The notes below the pieces were generated by a model. The model saw nothing but the letters and a program-made list of their open reading frames with translations, had not been told where the DNA came from and did no database searches. 6,836 bases of DNA from Geobacter sp. UBA1603 (GTDB taxonomy: Bacteria > Desulfobacterota > Desulfuromonadia > Geobacterales > Pseudopelobacteraceae). The translations under genes and the position numbers were made by a program. Location: contig DCNF01000069.1 of NCBI GenBank assembly GCA_002322035.1, positions 2,062-8,897 of the forward strand. The letters run 5' to 3'. Numbering within the stretch: the first letter of the stretch is position 1; every line of letters begins with the position of its first letter. Below are positions 5,939 to 6,836 of the stretch, piece after piece.

Positions 5939-6836
5939 ATGATCCCTACCCCGGAGCACGCAGCCATTAAGACTCTTGAACTCGAAGGGCAGGTGCGTGC
6001 ATTGAATGATCTGATCGAGGTCGCCCAGGCATCGGTCTCGACCATCGATCTGGAAGAACTGCTGGCGGCGATCCTGAAAAGTGCCATGAATTTCGCTGAA
6101 ATGCCTGCCGGCAGCGTGGCCCTTTACGACGCCAGTAGTGGCGAGCTTCATCTGCGGGCCCATGCCGGATTGAGCAGCTCCTTTGTTTCCCGGTCGTCCT
6201 GGTTGCTGACCCCGGGGGGGCTGACCGACCAGCTGCTTCGTCGCGATGAAATCCTGCTGGTTCAAGATACTGCCGTGGTCGATTTCTTCAACAATCCGCT
6301 GGCGATAGAGGAGGGGATCCGCTCCCTGATCTGCATTCCGCTGGTTACCAAGGGCGTCATCCAAGGGGTGCTCTACCTTGATGATTTTACCCCGCGTAGC
6401 TTCAATGCCGAGCGGATGTCACTGCTTTCTGTTCTGGCCTCGTTCGCCGCGATGGCGATTGATAACGCCCGTCTGCATCAGGAAACCCGCCAGATGGCAA
6501 TCAACGACTCCCTTACCGGACTGTTCAACCGGCGCTATTTTGACCAGGTCCTGCCCCAGGAGATTGAGCGCTCACGTCGTCGAAAGAAAACACTCAGCCT
6601 CTTGCTGATCGATGCCGACAATTTCAAAAAGTTCAATGATACCCACGGCCATCTGATGGGAGACCGGATACTGACAACGATCGGTGCGGCCCTGACAGCA
6701 TCGCTGCGCAGCATCGATTTTGCGTTTCGTTACGGAGGCGAGGAGTTTGTGGTGATTCTTCCGGAAACCGGTTTGAAACAGGCTCTCAAGGTCGCCGAGC
6801 GGATCCGTCTGCGAGTGATGAGCGAAAGCCGCAGGG
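5939..6836 (+). CDS. GAF-GGDEF protein, probable diguanylate cyclase (3' end outside window)
   Basis: An open frame of 299 codons running off the right edge. It probably condenses two GTP to cyclic di-GMP in the cytoplasm, controlled by a GAF sensor. Seen: a short helical N-terminus (about 10-35, LELEGQVRALNDLIEVAQAS), a GAF domain (about 36-178, ending SFAAMAIDNARLHQET), then the GGDEF domain from NDSLTGLFNRRYFD (189). Active-site features are intact: D225 in LLIDADNFKKFND for metal, N233 and D242 for the guanine base, and the signature G266-G-E-E-F270. R257-S-I-D260 sits five residues before the signature, the standard product-inhibition site. No membrane segment or receiver domain is seen, so the GAF input is probably a soluble ligand or partner. 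ATG 5939 is preferred over the in-frame ATG 5879, which would add 20 poorly conserved-looking residues; a weak AGAGA (5926-5930) precedes 5939. The last part of the GGDEF domain is missing. The gene is divergent from nrdJ. Confidence 0.92.
   Translation, partial: MIPTPEHAAIKTLELEGQVRALNDLIEVAQASVSTIDLEELLAAILKSAMNFAEMPAGSVALYDASSGELHLRAHAGLSSSFVSRSSWLLTPGGLTDQLLRRDEILLVQDTAVVDFFNNPLAIEEGIRSLICIPLVTKGVIQGVLYLDDFTPRSFNAERMSLLSVLASFAAMAIDNARLHQETRQMAINDSLTGLFNRRYFDQVLPQEIERSRRRKKTLSLLLIDADNFKKFNDTHGHLMGDRILTTIGAALTASLRSIDFAFRYGGEEFVVILPETGLKQALKVAERIRLRVMSESRR

Noticed and set aside
5812..6364. Two - strand open frames of 91 and 160 codons overlapping the start of the GGDEF gene
   Set aside because: They run opposite the well-recognised GAF coding region, and their translations look like low-complexity shadows.
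1..6836. A novel defence, mobile or biosynthetic system
   Set aside because: All sizeable genes belong to familiar housekeeping, metabolic, transport or signalling families, and the gaps are short and explained by terminators and promoters. I found no direct-repeat array, insertion ends or unusual gene pairing.

Overview
The window looks like an ordinary chromosomal segment of a free-living Gram-negative bacterium, most likely a Geobacter-type member of the Desulfuromonadota. The reasons are the balanced, moderately high GC coding, a single-chain pyruvate carboxylase, an adenosylcobalamin-dependent (class II) ribonucleotide reductase with the long TSCPD/Cys-rich tail, and a GAF-GGDEF signalling protein. 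The taxonomic guess is inference from gene content and protein style. I see no mobile elements, CRISPR arrays, tRNA or rRNA, and no phage signs.

Layout from left to right. (1) Bases 1-966 hold the 3' end of a pyruvate carboxylase gene on the + strand, with the conserved carboxylase region and the biotinyl domain with its EAMKMET lysine site. A strong intrinsic terminator follows at 1001-1041. (2) Bases 1089-2066 encode a D-2-hydroxyacid dehydrogenase resembling glycerate dehydrogenase/hydroxypyruvate reductase (+). (3) Bases 2070-3296 on the - strand encode a 12-helix major facilitator transporter that converges on the dehydrogenase with only 3 bp between stop codons. (4) Bases 3410-5638 on the - strand encode NrdJ, with its own perfect terminator at 3343-3372, between nrdJ and the transporter gene. 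(5) A divergent intergenic region of 300 bp (5639-5938) carries what I read as the nrdJ promoter, with two NrdR-type operator boxes 31 bp apart. (6) From 5939 to the right edge there is a GAF-GGDEF diguanylate cyclase (+), cut off by the window end.

The genes do not form one pathway. Pyruvate carboxylase supplies oxaloacetate, the dehydrogenase handles a small 2-hydroxy/2-keto acid, NrdJ makes deoxyribonucleotides independently of oxygen, and the GGDEF protein probably makes cyclic di-GMP. Each is separated from its neighbours by terminators, convergence or divergence, so this is a set of single-gene transcription units.

The best regulatory observation is the pair of NrdR boxes. One fills the spacer of the inferred nrdJ promoter and the other lies at or just after the inferred start site. 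I found no convincing sign of a novel system.
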